From Imbricaverruca yamaguchii (lineage: Eukaryota; Arthropoda; Thecostraca; Neoverrucidae): a stretch of 64,000 nt of DNA. A model generated the notes under the pieces. That model was not told where the DNA came from. It searched no databases and saw nothing but the letters and a program-made list of their open reading frames with translations. Location of the stretch: NCBI GenBank assembly GCA_034440575.1, contig JAOTOL010001345.1, forward strand, positions 496,001 to 560,000, in the 5' to 3' direction. Both the position numbers and the translations under genes were made by a program. Of the stretch, positions 11,766 through 24,443 are shown one piece after another. Numbering within the stretch: position 1 is the first letter of the stretch; each line of letters starts with the position of its first letter.

Positions 11766-12439
11766 AAAATCAAACAGAAGATTGCATTATAATAATGCTT
11801 CCGTTGTGTGTGATATCGTCAAAAAATAGGAGGGATAGCCGGATTTCGCCCCATTCCCCTCCGCCAGCTGAAGGCTGTTTTAAAGGTTGTAGCCTGCTTC
11901 CGTCCCTTGACGTTATTGTTCCAGAGAAACAGTGGCTATCCTGGAAGCGGAAGGCATAGGATGTTTCTGTCATCGTAATGTATTGCCATGGCCTCGACTT
12001 GATGTCTTTCAGGTTTTGAACGTCATCTTACCACCAAACTATACTGACTAATAGCACATAAATGGCCCTATGATCGCGTGATTGCTGTTTACCACAATGC
12101 CTAACTGAATATTCACTTTACATTTTGTTTTAATGTATGCCATGCTGCATGACTTCGGTAAAGCAAAGACAAGAACAATACTTTCCCTCTAACCATTTTT
12201 TGTTGCGTCTGAAATTAGTGCTTCCAGACCACTGAGAAAACTGAGTGTATGGCTTGATTGGGTACTTATTGACTAGGTACTTATGCATGCACATGAAACA
12301 AAAGTAGCAAAGACAGAATTCCTGGCAGATCGTTCTCATTTGGTAAATGCTCCCAGATGTAATGCGAGCATTGCCGCTGTAGGAGTGTTCATAGATCTCT
12401 TACTGCGGGCTCCCTGGAATAGAGACTGATCAGCAGGCG
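11766..12439. other. Anonymous DNA
   Basis: Nothing supportable was seen; short open frames here have no recognisable content. Confidence 0.5.
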
Positions 12440-13380
12440 GCGCTTGAAGCTACATCGACGAACACAACGGGGGAGAACGTTAATGCTTTGGTTGGGGTTG
12501 CATCAAACGATAAGGCGTTTTAGGGGAGTGGGGTTTGCGCTCTTTTCGCCTCAGCTACCGCCTTGGTCGCCGATCAGCTGTGTCAGCGACAAGTGCCCTA
12601 AGCCCCCATCACGTGTCACAACACTGCCAGCGCTGCACGAAAAAAGCGCACTCTGGTGGACATTGTATATTCCGGTGCAAACTGCTGAAACATTGTGCTA
12701 AACTCCGAACCGTGTTCCCCAAGTGTGTAGACCCTCTTAGGAAGGACAACAACTGATCAGGAAGAGTTGAAATGGTAACCAGCAGGGTCAGTGCGAGAGC
12801 TGATGACTGCCGCGTAAATGGCGACGATGACCTGTGTGCAAACTGCAGCATTCCCCTGCGGAGGAATCCAACCTCACTGCCGCCGATCAAGCCGGACAGC
12901 TACTGGAGTCAGGCAAATCTGAGCCAGCTAAATATCAGCACCAACCGGTGGCACAGAAGCGGCACCGCTCTTGAATAATATGAAACCGGACTCCGGGAAG
13001 ATACAGAGCAAGAAGTATAGCAAAGCTTGCTGAACTAAGATCAGAAACAGTGTCTTTGCTGGCAGTAGCGGATATATTCAGTGTGAGTGTGCGCGTATTA
13101 CCCAAGTCGGGAAATAATTATCAGTGCTCTCTACGTACCGGGACAAAGTACGAGCGAGTGCATCGATCATGTGGTTTGGAGTTGCAGAGCAGCAAGGAGT
13201 TCATGCCGGAGGGGCGCATCAGTCGTCTCGGCAAGATGCATTAAAAAACAATTATGCCTTGCGAATGACGAAGTTGAACCAGACGTGGAAGAAGAGGTTG
13301 GATGTAAACAACGCGTCACAGCTGACGGTTTTACAGTGTCCTCAGGTGACATTACTTGACCCGAGGCTAGAACGGATTTG
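12440..13380 (+). mobile_element. Possible gag relic (zinc-knuckle-like) of an LTR element
   Basis: The frame at 12600-12750 contains a cysteine/histidine cluster (HCQRCTKKAHSGGHC, then CKLLKHCAKLRTVFPKC) arranged like the CCHC knuckles of Ty3/BEL gag proteins, though the spacing is altered. The rest to 13380 is open in patches but unrecognised. With the protease relic 1 kb upstream this may be debris of one or two LTR elements. Chance similarity cannot be excluded. Confidence 0.3.
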
Positions 13381-13689
13381 CATGGACAATTATAGGTGAA
13401 CTTTGCATGTATTCAACGACAACAGATATTGCATTTTCCTCTAATATCCTAATTTATGCTGGAAAATATGAGCTCTCAAAAACTGCTAAATAGTTCCCTT
13501 CATATCATTTGCAACTGCACCAGCGACCTTCAGGTAAGCACAAGATAACTTATCTCTGTTGTAATTATGGAGATATCCAGTGCCACTTGAATCGGGGTAA
13601 CCGGTTCGTTGGTTGCAAAGGTACAGGGGAGAAACCTCCCTCAGTGACTCGTGTGAGTCAACATACCCCAGCGACTGCCGGGTCAAGAA

Positions 13690-14230
13690 GCACTTCAGCT
13701 TTATGAGTCCTTCGAGCTTCAAGGCGTAACTCTAACTTGAAAAGGTATCTCAAAATTCGAGGGGACCTTCCAGCTTTTTCAAAGGCTCCACAAACATCCA
13801 GAAAATCCTCAAGTTTCCAGGTTGTTCCCAAGGTCTCGGGACTCCCCGAGCTCTTTGGGACCTATCAAATCCTCCAGATCATCACATTCATCTCCTTTGA
13901 CACCTCCTCCAGCTGTGCGGAAATCCTTAAAATCCCAGAGCTCGAAACAAATGTTGAACTTCCTAGGGCTCTCTGTCTCTAGAACCTTCCAACGCGTAAA
14001 AACCATTCCAGATGCCATCCAACTCATGCACAAAATTATCGAGCTCCATGGAGCCATGCATCTAAGAGGGTCCTTCAAGTTTCACGGGTCTCTCCTGCTT
14101 CAAGGATCCCTCCAGCTTCAAGAGGCCACTCCAAAATGAAATAGCTTCTCCGGTGGCAAAGACCCCTCCAGCTGCAAGGGCCTCTCCAGTTTCCAGGGGT
14201 CCCTTTGTTCCCAACTGGGCTTAAGAAACT
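13690..14230. repeat. Degenerate minisatellite, about 27-30 bp unit
   Basis: A loose tandem series of units of the type GGGTCCCTCCAGCTTCAAGG, best preserved at 14060-14220 and badly worn at 13740-13960. Open frames across it are repeat artefacts. Confidence 0.5.
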
Positions 14231-14570
14231 CTGAGACTACACCGAACCGAAATATGGCCACGTTTGGCGCGGGAAGCGCACCGAAAATTTCCAGTGAGCG
14301 TGGTTCAAATCCAAAGTATCTGTTAATCTACTGTAAGTTTTTGTTGTAAAGATGGGTGCTGGCTTCTGTCCAATTATCTAAGCCTCTGACTTTGTATGCT
14401 GACTGAAGATATGCATAAAGCGCCCGTCAATAATGTTTGCGAAGCTCTACACCTGCAAAACTTCCTTCACCATGTTAGTATGTGCATTCAAGGTGTACAT
14501 ATGTATATGCACTGACTGATTTCACAACACATGATTACACAGGTTACATGCGAACATGCCAATCTGGTCA

Positions 14571-14890
14571 CAGTGGCGTAGCTAGGATTTGATTTAGGAG
14601 GTGGCATCATTTGAAGCAAGCCCGCTGCTTACTTTGGGTCCCCACATACTTTTCCGAAGTTTCTCCGATTTCGATCACTGTATTTTCAAAGCAAGTGCAG
14701 ACAAGTTCGAGTGCACCACTCACCCTCCCCACCACATTATTTTTTTTTTAGCCAGAAGCGGTCCTCTAACAGGAAGACCGCTTCTGGATAAAATGGCGCC
14801 TCTTCAGTGCGCTCCAGTGCACCCATCATTTTTTTTTCAGCCAGAGGCGCTCCCAGGTACTTTCGCGGCAGTAAATTCCTCCCACCCCCT
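14571..14890. repeat. Dispersed repeat fragment (CAGTGGCGTAGCTAGG-type start) with a hairpin
   Basis: It begins with CAGTGGCGTAGCTAGGATTT, a start widely seen in animal interspersed elements. It contains two related blocks (TAGCCAGAAGCGGTCC at 14750 and CAGCCAGAGGCGCTCC near 14840) and a perfect 12-bp inverted repeat at 14752-14763/14776-14787. The family is not identified. Confidence 0.35.
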
Positions 14891-15715
14891 CCGATGAAAA
14901 TTCATGGATCCCCTGGTATCTCAGCATCAGTTTGAGTTGCCAGTTGGGCACTGGTTTTCAGTGAGTGGGATCCTGGAACTGTATGCATGCAAACAGCCTG
15001 AAGCGCCTTAAATATAATCAAAAGGCGTAGAGAACCGTCAATGAAATCGTCAAAGTGAGCAACGCTATACAAAGTTGTCGCGGTCTGGACATCCTGGACG
15101 GACCAATCCGGGCGGCCACGACCTATGACGTCACCAGTAGCCGTGAGAAGAAGTAAATAAATCGATCGATGACTGTGCACCGCCTTCATGAGAATGAGGG
15201 GAGTGTCGTCGCTTCGCGAAATGCACCCGCATTCCCGTCATAACTGGTAAATATATCGTGCTGTTCTGGAGGCGCGCCAACGTCCTCAGGTGAACACATG
15301 GCTGCTATAGCTGTTCATAACGGCTATGCAAATGTAGGCACTGCTTTGCAACATGGGCAAATAAAATAGGTTGTAAGCGATATTTATATAATAATAAGTT
15401 GTAACTGATACTTATCGATAAGCGACAAGTTGTAAGCGATACTATAGCCATCGTCTCATGAATAATCATGCTAGTCACGGATGTTGTTCTTTGAACACGA
15501 TTGGAGGGGAACCGCCGTGTCAAATTCACGTAATGCCAATTCGGACTTAATGAAGGCTTTTTAAATATTTAGCACCTGCTAAATATTTAATGAAGTATTT
15601 GCTACGGATCATTATTCAAACTTCATAGTACTATTTGCCCAACTTGAATTTGAGCTTGCATGGCTTATCGCTACGCTCCATTTCTCCGGGGGGGGGGTGC
15701 ATCTCCTACTGCCAG
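14891..15715. other. Anonymous DNA upstream of a candidate exon
   Basis: I see no gene. A G run at 15688-15697 lies 18 bp before the candidate splice acceptor at 15714-15715. Confidence 0.5.
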
Positions 15716-15857
15716 GTGCGCCTTGTGCGTGCCGTCCGACGCATGCTCCTGTCGGCAGCCCAGGTGCCCAGCGATGAATGGCCGACTGCTCTGTCCACGT
15801 TTCGGAGCGTAGTGCGCCAAGTGGCAGCTTTGGAGTACTGCCGGCATGGCTACGCTG
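15716..15857 (+). CDS. Candidate internal exon of an unidentified host gene
   Basis: The block is bordered by a CTCCTACTGCCAG acceptor and a GTGGGG donor. Its 142 bp are open in phase 0 (47 codons plus one base), with GC-rich third positions. The product starts VRLVRAVRRMLLSAAQ, continues VPSDEWPTALSTFRSVVRQV and ends AALEYCRHGYA. It looks helical and amphipathic; I do not recognise the family. About 100 bp downstream begins a 2.8-kb minisatellite that would lie in the next intron. It could be open by chance, but splice borders, frame and composition agree. Confidence 0.45.
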
Positions 15858-15954
15858 GTGGGGTGGGGTGGCAGTGGCGTGCCGGCCGCTGTCGTGAGTG
15901 GTTGTAATCGGACGCCTCGTCGGCCGCACTCGAGACCACCAGCCCTCGTCACAG

Positions 15955-18755
15955 CAGTGAGTGTGGTGGTGGGCCCCGTCCTGGTCACAGCAGTGAGTGT
16001 GGTGGTGGGCCCCGCCCTCGTCACAACAGTGAGTGTGGTGGTGGGCTCCGTCATGGTCACAGCAGTGAGTGTGGTGGTGGGCCCCGTCCTGGTCACAGCA
16101 GTGAGTGTGGTGGTGGGCCCCGTCCTGGTCACAACAGTGAGTGTGGTGGTGGGCCCCGTCCTGGTCACAGCAGTGAGTACGGTGGTGGGCCCCGTCCTGG
16201 TCACAGCAGTGAGTGTGGTGGTGGGCCCGTCCTGGTCGTAGCAGTGAGTACGGTGGTGGGCCCCGCCCTCGTCACAACAGTGAGTGTGGTGGTGGGCCCC
16301 GTCATGGTCACAGCAATGAGTACGGTGGTGGGCCCCGTCCTGGTCACAGCAGTGAGTACGGTGGTGGGCCCCGTCCTGGTCACAAAAGAGAGTGGGGGGG
16401 GGGGGGGGGGGGGGGGCTAGGAGGTGGGGGGTGGGCCGTTGGGCACAGCAGTGAGTATGGTGGTGGGCCCCGTCCTGGTCACAGCAATGAGTACGGTGGT
16501 GGGCCCCGTCCTGGGCACAGCAGTGAGTACGGTGGTGGGCCCCGTCATGGTCACAGCAGTGAGTGTGGTGGTGGGCCCGTCCTGGTCGTAGCAGTGAGTA
16601 CGGTGGTGGGCCCCGCCCTCGTCACAACAGTGAGTGTGGTGGTGGGCCCCGTCATGGTCACAGCAGTGAGTACGGTGGTGGGCCCCGTCCTGGTCACAGC
16701 AATGAGTACGGTGGTGGGCCCCGTCCTGGGTACAGCAGTGAGTACGGTGGTGGGCCCCGTGCTGGTCACAGCAATGAGTACGGTGGTGGGCCCCGTCCTG
16801 GGCACAGCAGTGAGTACGGTGGTGGGCCCCGTCCTGGTCACAGCAGTGAGTACGGTCGTGGGCCCCGTCCTGAGCACAGCAGTGAGTACGGTGGTGGGCC
16901 CGTCCTGGTCACAGAAATGAGTACGGTGGTGGGCCCCGCCCTCGTCACAACAGTGAGTGTGGTGGTGGGCCCCGTCCTGGGCACAGCAGTGAGTACGGTC
17001 GTGGGCCCCGTCCTGGTCACAGCAGTGAGTGTGGTGGTGGGCCCCGTCCTGGTCACAGCAGTGAGTACGGTCGTGGGCCCCGTCCTGAGCACAACAGTGA
17101 GTGTGGTGGTGGGCCCCGTCCTGGGCACAGCAGTGAGTACGGTGGTGGGCCCCGTCCTGGTCACAGCAGTGAGTACGGTGGTGGGCCCGTCCTGGTCACA
17201 GCAGTGAGTACGGTGGTGGGCCCCGTCCTGGGCACAGCAGTGAGTGTGATGGTGAGCTCCGTCCTGGTCACAGCAGTGAGTACGGTGGTGGGCCCCGTCC
17301 TGGGCACAGCAGTGAGTACGGTCGTGGGCTCCGCCCTCGTCACAGCAGTGAGTACGGTGGTGGGCCTGTCCTGGTCACAGCATTGAGTACGATGGTGGTC
17401 ACGTCCTGGTCACAGCAGTGAGTGTGATGGTGAGCCCCGTCCTGGTCACAGCAGTGAGTGTGGTGGTGGGCCCCGTCCTGGTCACAGCAGTGAGTGTGGT
17501 GGTGGGCCCCGTCCTGGGCACAGCAGTGAGTACGGTGGTGGGCCCCGTCCTGGTCACAGCAGTGAGTACGGTGGTGGGCCTGTCCTGGTCACAGCAGTGA
17601 GTACGGTGGTGGGCCCCGCCCTCGTCACAACAGTGAGTGTGATGGTGAGCCCCGTCCTGGTCACAGCAGTGAGTGTGGTGGTGGGCCCTGTCCTGGTCAC
17701 AGCAGTGAGTGTGGTGGTGGGCCCCGTCCTGGTCACAGCAGTGAGTACGGTGGTGGGCCTGTCCTGGTCACAGCATTGAGTACGATGGTGGTCCCGTCCT
17801 GGTCACAGCAGTGAGTACGGTGGTGGGCCCCGCCCTCGTCACAACAGTGAGTGTGATGGTGAGCCCCGTCCTGGTCACAGCAGTGAGTACGGTGGTGGGC
17901 CCCGCCCTCGTCACAACAGTGAGTGTGGTGGTGGCCCCCGTCCTGGTCACAGCAGTGAGTACGGTGGTGGGCCCCGCCCTCGTCACAGCAGTGAGTACGG
18001 TGGTGGGCCCCGTCCTGGTCACAGCAGTGAGTGTGATGGTGAGCCCCGTCCTGGTCACAGCAGTGAGTTTGGTGGTGGGCCCCGCCCTCGTCACAACAGT
18101 GAGTGTGGTGGTGGGCCCCGTCATGGTCACAGCAGTGAGTACGGTGGTGGGCCCCGTCCTGGTCACAGCAATGAGTACGGTGGTGGGCCCCGTCCTGGGT
18201 ACAGCAGTGAGTACGGTGGTGGGCCCCGTCCTGGTCACAGCAATGAGTACGGTGGTGGGCCCCGTCCTGGGCACAGCAGTGAGTACGGTGGTGGGCCCCG
18301 TCCTGGTCACAGCAGTGAGTACGGTCGTTGTCCCCGTCCTGAGCACAGCAGTGAGTACGGTGGTGGGCCCGTCCTGGTCACAGAAATGAGTACGGTGGTG
18401 GGCCCCGCCCTCGTCACAACAGTGAGTGCGGTGGTGGGCCCCGTCATGGTCACAGCAGTGAGTACGGTGGTGGGCCCCGTCCTGGGCTCAGCAGTGAGTA
18501 CGGTCGTGGGCCCCGTCCTGGTCACAGCAGTGAGTGTGGTGGTGGGCCCCGTCCTGGTCACAGCAGTGAGTGTGGTAGTGGGCCCCGTCCTGGGCACAGC
18601 ATTGAGTACGATGGTGGTCCCGTCCTGGTCACAGCAGTGAGTGTGGTGGTGGCCCCGTCCTGGGCACAGCAGTGAGTACGGTGGTGGGCCCCGTCCTGGG
18701 CACAGCAGTGAGTACGGTGGTGGGCCCCGTCCTGGGCACAGCAGTGAGTACGGCA
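15955..18755. repeat. Minisatellite, 36-bp unit, about 78 copies
   Basis: The unit begins AGTGAGTGTGGTGGTGGGCC and ends CCGTCCTGGTCACAGC. Common variants are TGTGG/TACGG, CTGGTCAC/CTGGGCAC/CTCGTCAC and GCAGTGAG/GCAATGAG. A few units are 35 bp through loss of one C, which moves the frame and splits the long open frames on both strands (Val/Thr/Gly-rich). A G homopolymer of about 23 nt plus unrelated bases interrupts the array at 16390-16440. The order of variants recurs in blocks, for example 16560-16900 against 18100-18400, so there is a higher-order repeat. Every unit carries GTGAGT, which resembles a 5' splice site. Confidence 0.97.
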
Positions 18756-18759
18756 TAGC

Positions 18760-19267
18760 AGGTCTCGTGCTTAGTTCTTCAGCGTTTGGTCCGGTTACTG
18801 CCATAGGCCTACAACTATCCCAACCAACTCCGCACCACTGCCAGTGTAAGAGCCGGGTTTTATTCCTAACGTGAAGATGAAATAGTGAACTATGATCAGT
18901 TGCTGAAGGTATGTTGAAGGAACTGCAATGTATTCTCCCATGGGTCAATCAAGTTGGGGCTGGGAAGGAGACGACAGCTGGCCAACATTTGAGGCTATTC
19001 ATTTTCTTCTCGTTGCAATTTCCTTACGGCCCCATATTTAGTGGAACTGCAGAAGTTATGCGGCCTTTGGCGACATCACGAGTTCTTGCTAATACCTTGG
19101 ATAGTTTCAGTTCACGTACGCCTACATGACCTCGGAAAGTTGCTGATTCTAGGGAGTGTGACCCATTCCATGACCCAAGGTAGCCCCAAATCTGAACAGG
19201 CGCCACGGACGGGAAGCGGGAAAGGGCCAAGCGTGTGAGATCTCTGGCAGGATGGTCCAAGAAGCAG
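18760..19267. other. Anonymous DNA
   Basis: No gene or element was recognised between the 36-bp array and the first TTAA-1 copy. Confidence 0.5.
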
Positions 19268-20160
19268 TTCCGCGCCGTCTCGGGGGGTCTCCAACCGCCC
19301 CCTCTAAGGTTTTCCGCGGATAGTGCAAGAACGGTGAGGGCAGCGCGCCCAAATTGGGCGTAACTTTCCCACATTAATTTGGCATGTGTCAATTTTTTTC
19401 AGTCAGGTCATCTATGATCAACGAGTTAGCCTATGCCAAATGAAGTCGCCTCCAAAAAGTTCAACCAGTCGTCATGCTATAACGGATACATATATCTTAA
19501 TGAAACTTTCAGCGTTTGCCTATATTCAGGGATGCAACAAAACGAACCAGATTTTTTTTTTCATATTCCGTTTTTGATTACTTATTAGTTTTGCATATTT
19601 GCCTATTAGAGTTCAAATAGAAGATTCTGGCTAAAGCAAGCGTTTTCTTATTGGAGCAAGTTGACTTCCGACAAAGTTTTTGGGTCAGCTCTATTCATTA
19701 GAAAAAGAAAGTTAAAGAAGACCTGAAAACTCAAAATTTTGAAATAAAAAAAATTGAGGGTGGCAAAAAATTGGATGGTCCTGTTCGATGTCGCTGTCCT
19801 TTTCTGATGCCAAATAAATTTTTTCTTCAAATCTCACCTAAATTGAACTGCCCGGAACGAAAACATGATACAAGTCGTGAAAACCTAGGCACCCTAGTGA
19901 CGTCATTATTTGGAATTTCCTTTTTGATGGCTCTACTCGTCGAGAGCTTTCTGATGACACCTCTTTCGTTTTCGTGCGACGCTTATTTTTACGATTAGAA
20001 GTGGATGTTCCTATCAACCCCCCTTCCAAGACGGGGTAGGCTTGATGAGCTCTACACCCTTAACTTAAACAATTGCCTTAATTGCAGAATTGGACAAAGT
20101 GATAATAATTACAGAAATTAGCGAACCGAAGTGAGGATCTGACCGGAGAGACTGGGTTAA
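19268..20160 (+). mobile_element. TTAA-1 element, copy 1 (with a 95-bp insertion)
   Basis: This is one of eight copies of the roughly 0.8-kb family called TTAA-1, in the orientation that starts CGCGCCGTCTCGGGGGG. Shared landmarks are CGCGGATAG near the start, CAGCGCGCCCAAATTTGGC, AACCAGTCGTCACGCTTTAA, ATGCAACAAAACG, TTGACTTCC-AACAACGTTT, GTGACGTCA and TGACACCTCTTTCGTTTTCG. The right end is TGAGGATCTGACCGGAGAGACTGGG followed by TTAA at 20157-20160. The left end has lost its TTAA. Relative to other copies, 95 bp are inserted at 20037-20131, just inside the right end. No transposase is encoded. Confidence 0.85.
20037..20131 (+). repeat. Short insertion in TTAA-1 copy 1, direct arm of an inverted pair
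   Basis: This 95-bp segment is absent from other TTAA-1 copies. Its reverse complement, diverged by about 15-20 percent, is found at 20591-20676. In the orientation shown it reads GRLDELYTLNLNNCLNC, then about 11 further codons; the inverted copy reads GRHDELCTLNLNDCLNC in the matching frame. This suggests the tail of a coding element, but the family is not identified. Confidence 0.6.
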
Positions 20161-21911
<1,751 letters not shown>

Positions 21912-22655
21912 AATAATCCGTCCCGTCTCGGGGGGTCTTCAACCGCCACCCTGAAGGTCTTCGCGGATAGCGGACGAACGGCGCGCGGCAGCGCGCCCAA
22001 ATTTGGCATACCTTTTCCCACAGCAATTTGGCATGATGATTCAAAATGGTTAAGTCAGGTCTTCTAGGGTCAACGAGTTGGTCAAGGTCAAGTGATGTCA
22101 TCTCCAAAAAAGTTCAACCAGTCGTCACGCTTTAACGGATACTGGTATTTTAATGAAACTTTCAGCATTTGCTTATCTTTAGGTATGCAACAAAACGTAC
22201 GAGTGGAATTTTTTTTTTTCGTTTTTGACTACATATAACTTTCGCATACTTGTCAATTGCAGTTCAAATAGAAGATTCTGGCTAAAGTAAGCATTTTTAT
22301 TCGAGAAAGTTGACTTCCAACAACGTTTCTTGGTCTGCTCTACCCATTGGAAAAAGAAAATTAAAGAAAACTTGAAAACTAAAAATTTTGAAATTTCAAA
22401 AAATATAATTTTTATTTTTGGGGGGCCAAAAAACTGTTATGACCCTGGTCGATTTCGGTGTCCCTTTCTCATTCCAAAACGTTTTTTTCATATATCCCAA
22501 AAATGAACTCCCCAGACCCAAAAACACAATGTGAGTCGTGAAAAGTGGAAATCTAGCCCACCTGGTGACGTCACTTTTGGGGAAATTATTTTTGAGAGTG
22601 GATCCGGACTCTACTCGTCGAAAGCTTTCCACTGACACCTCTTTCGTTTTCATGC
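21912..22655 (+). mobile_element. TTAA-1 element, copy 2 (right end truncated)
   Basis: It starts AATCCGTCCCGTCTCGGGGGG and follows the family through GTGACGTCACTTTTGGGG and ACACCTCTTTCGTTTTCATGCGACGCT, then stops. The terminal 100 bp with the second inverted repeat are missing. It lies about 90 bp upstream of the acyl-CoA synthetase exon, so it is probably within that gene's first intron or promoter-proximal region. Confidence 0.85.
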
Positions 22656-22744
22656 GACGCTCCGGTCGGTAGGCGTGCCGTCGCCGTGGCCGCCACCGTC
22701 GGTGCTGGCCATCCTGCTCACCTGATCCCTGTCGTCTGCGCCAG

Positions 22745-22883
22745 GGCCACCACCATGAAGGAGCAGTTGATCTCGTCATTGGTTGCGGCCGTCTCGCTGC
22801 TCGTGTGGGTTTACGACATCATCACTCTGCCGATCTACGCCATCATCCAGTGGCCATGGCAACGGCTCAGCCGCGCCAACACA
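22745..22883 (+). CDS. First coding exon of a long-chain acyl-CoA synthetase (ACSL3/4-like), partial gene
   Basis: ATG at 22755 stands in a near-ideal Kozak context (GCCACCACCATGA) and is preceded by a CTGCGCCAG acceptor. The 43 codons encode a short N-terminus, a hydrophobic segment (LISSLVAAVSLLVWVYDIIT) and LPIYAIIQWPWQRLSRANT. This membrane anchor followed by a P-x-Y-x-x-x-Q-x-P-W motif and a basic stretch is the N-terminal signature of arthropod ACSL3/4-type ligases, which activate long-chain fatty acids to acyl-CoA on ER and mitochondria-associated membranes. In the family the next residues are V-K-A-(K/R)-P, so a phase-0 donor after ACA (GTCTGG at 22884) fits, though the donor is weak. 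The catalytic AMP-binding exons are not in this window. A 32-bp minisatellite starts directly at the donor. Family assignment is from recalled family features and not from a search. Confidence 0.55.
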
Positions 22884-23030
22884 GTCTGGGTGTGTACAGC
22901 TCCACCACGTGTACAGTCTGGGTGTGTACAGCTCTGCCACGTGTACAGTATGGGTGTGTACAGCTCCACCACGTGTACAGTCTGGGTATGTACAGCTCCG
23001 CCACGTGTAGTCTGGGTGTGTACATCTCTG
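22884..23030. repeat. Minisatellite, 32-bp unit, about 4.5 copies
   Basis: The unit is CTGGGTGTGTACAGCTCCAC followed by CACGTGTACAGT. It begins within the presumed splice donor of the preceding exon, so the donor GT and the repeat share bases. Confidence 0.9.
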
Positions 23031-24022
23031 CGGACGATCTGTGAACAAGTGGTAATGCATGTGTCTTGTATTGGGTGTCGGCTCGTGGTGTAGGCGTTAC
23101 TCCTGACCAGTCCGACGCATCTCAAGACAGGCCAATGGGACGAGGATTTTAGCTGAAGCCTTCAGTCACTGAGATGCAAGTCGTTAGATGGTGGAAATGC
23201 GGCACACTACCTATGAGAAAATGCGGCTATTATGACACCACTTCCTCAGTAGCTGGGTACCTACAGATCTGAGAACAAGCCGCCATTGCGGAGCCACTGT
23301 CTCAGTATCCGGTGACCGTATTGTCACATTTTCCTCCGAAGAGCATGTCTAAAGCTGCGCAAACGAATTTTAAAGAAATCGAGACTTTCCCGCTTGTTCG
23401 CGATCTCAAATATTGAACATAAAATGTTTGACATCCCGCACTAACCCTACGCCGGCTAGGTTCTTTTACCAGCTTACACAAGTGGACAACTATCGACCAG
23501 TAGCCGATAGTTATGTTGGCACAGCAGTGACGGTATACTCAGCCACCTGCTATTGTCATAAACACAGGAGCAATTTGCACACTTCCAATCCTATCGTGAC
23601 AAAAAGTATTCTTGCAGCTGAATGCGTACAAGTTAAGCAAAACAGGCTGAACAAGACCGTCCCCACACCACCACGCACCATATTTGCCATAATTGGGGTC
23701 TGGGAATTTTTATCTGAGCACTTACCGCAAGTGCCCAGGCGCCCCTCGGCAAGCTGCCAAGGGGCGCCATGTTTCTCCAGAGGAGTCCGCCAGCGGCCGA
23801 AATACTCGTTGAGCGGGTGGTGGTGCACTGAAGCGTCCCTGGAAGGGTTTTTCCATTCGAAGGGGAGACCCATGCATATCGTGTGGGGGGAGGGGGGCAC
23901 ATGCCTCAAGTTACTCCAAGATCCGCCAATGTCGCCATAGCATCCTCGACTGATAAAACATGGAGGAGTAGGTCGAGGATCGACTCTTCTCATGCGGCAC
24001 GTCTTCAAAAGTATCTCTCTCA
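23031..24022. other. Anonymous DNA
   Basis: A 175-codon plus-strand frame at 23413-23940 has no recognisable domain and an irregular composition. I do not call it a gene. Confidence 0.45.
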
Positions 24023-24159
<137 letters not shown>

Positions 24160-24443
24160 CTCTATCAGTGGCGTACACATGTCACTGACACAGAGACATG
24201 TCCACGAAATTGGTTCCGGGAGGGGATTCGAGCGATGATTTCTGAAAAGCATTGGGATGGGGCAACCTACATGAAGGCAATTGGCGGGCCAAAATGGATC
24301 GGAGGACATACTCTAAATGATCGCATGTTAAAAGTTGAAATTATTTGGGGAAGCTAACACACTTGTCCCCTAAAACGCATGTAAAACAGCACCCCATGGG
24401 GACATGACTTGCAATCTTCTGAGCATTGCGGAGAAATTCCAGT

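Noticed and set aside
15671..16204. 177-codon minus frame of Thr/Gly/Pro repeats over the 36-bp array
   Set aside because: Pure tandem-repeat translation; the unique part overlaps the plus-strand exon candidate in the opposite strand.
23413..23940. 175-codon plus frame
   Set aside because: No recognised motif, irregular composition, no splice or start support.
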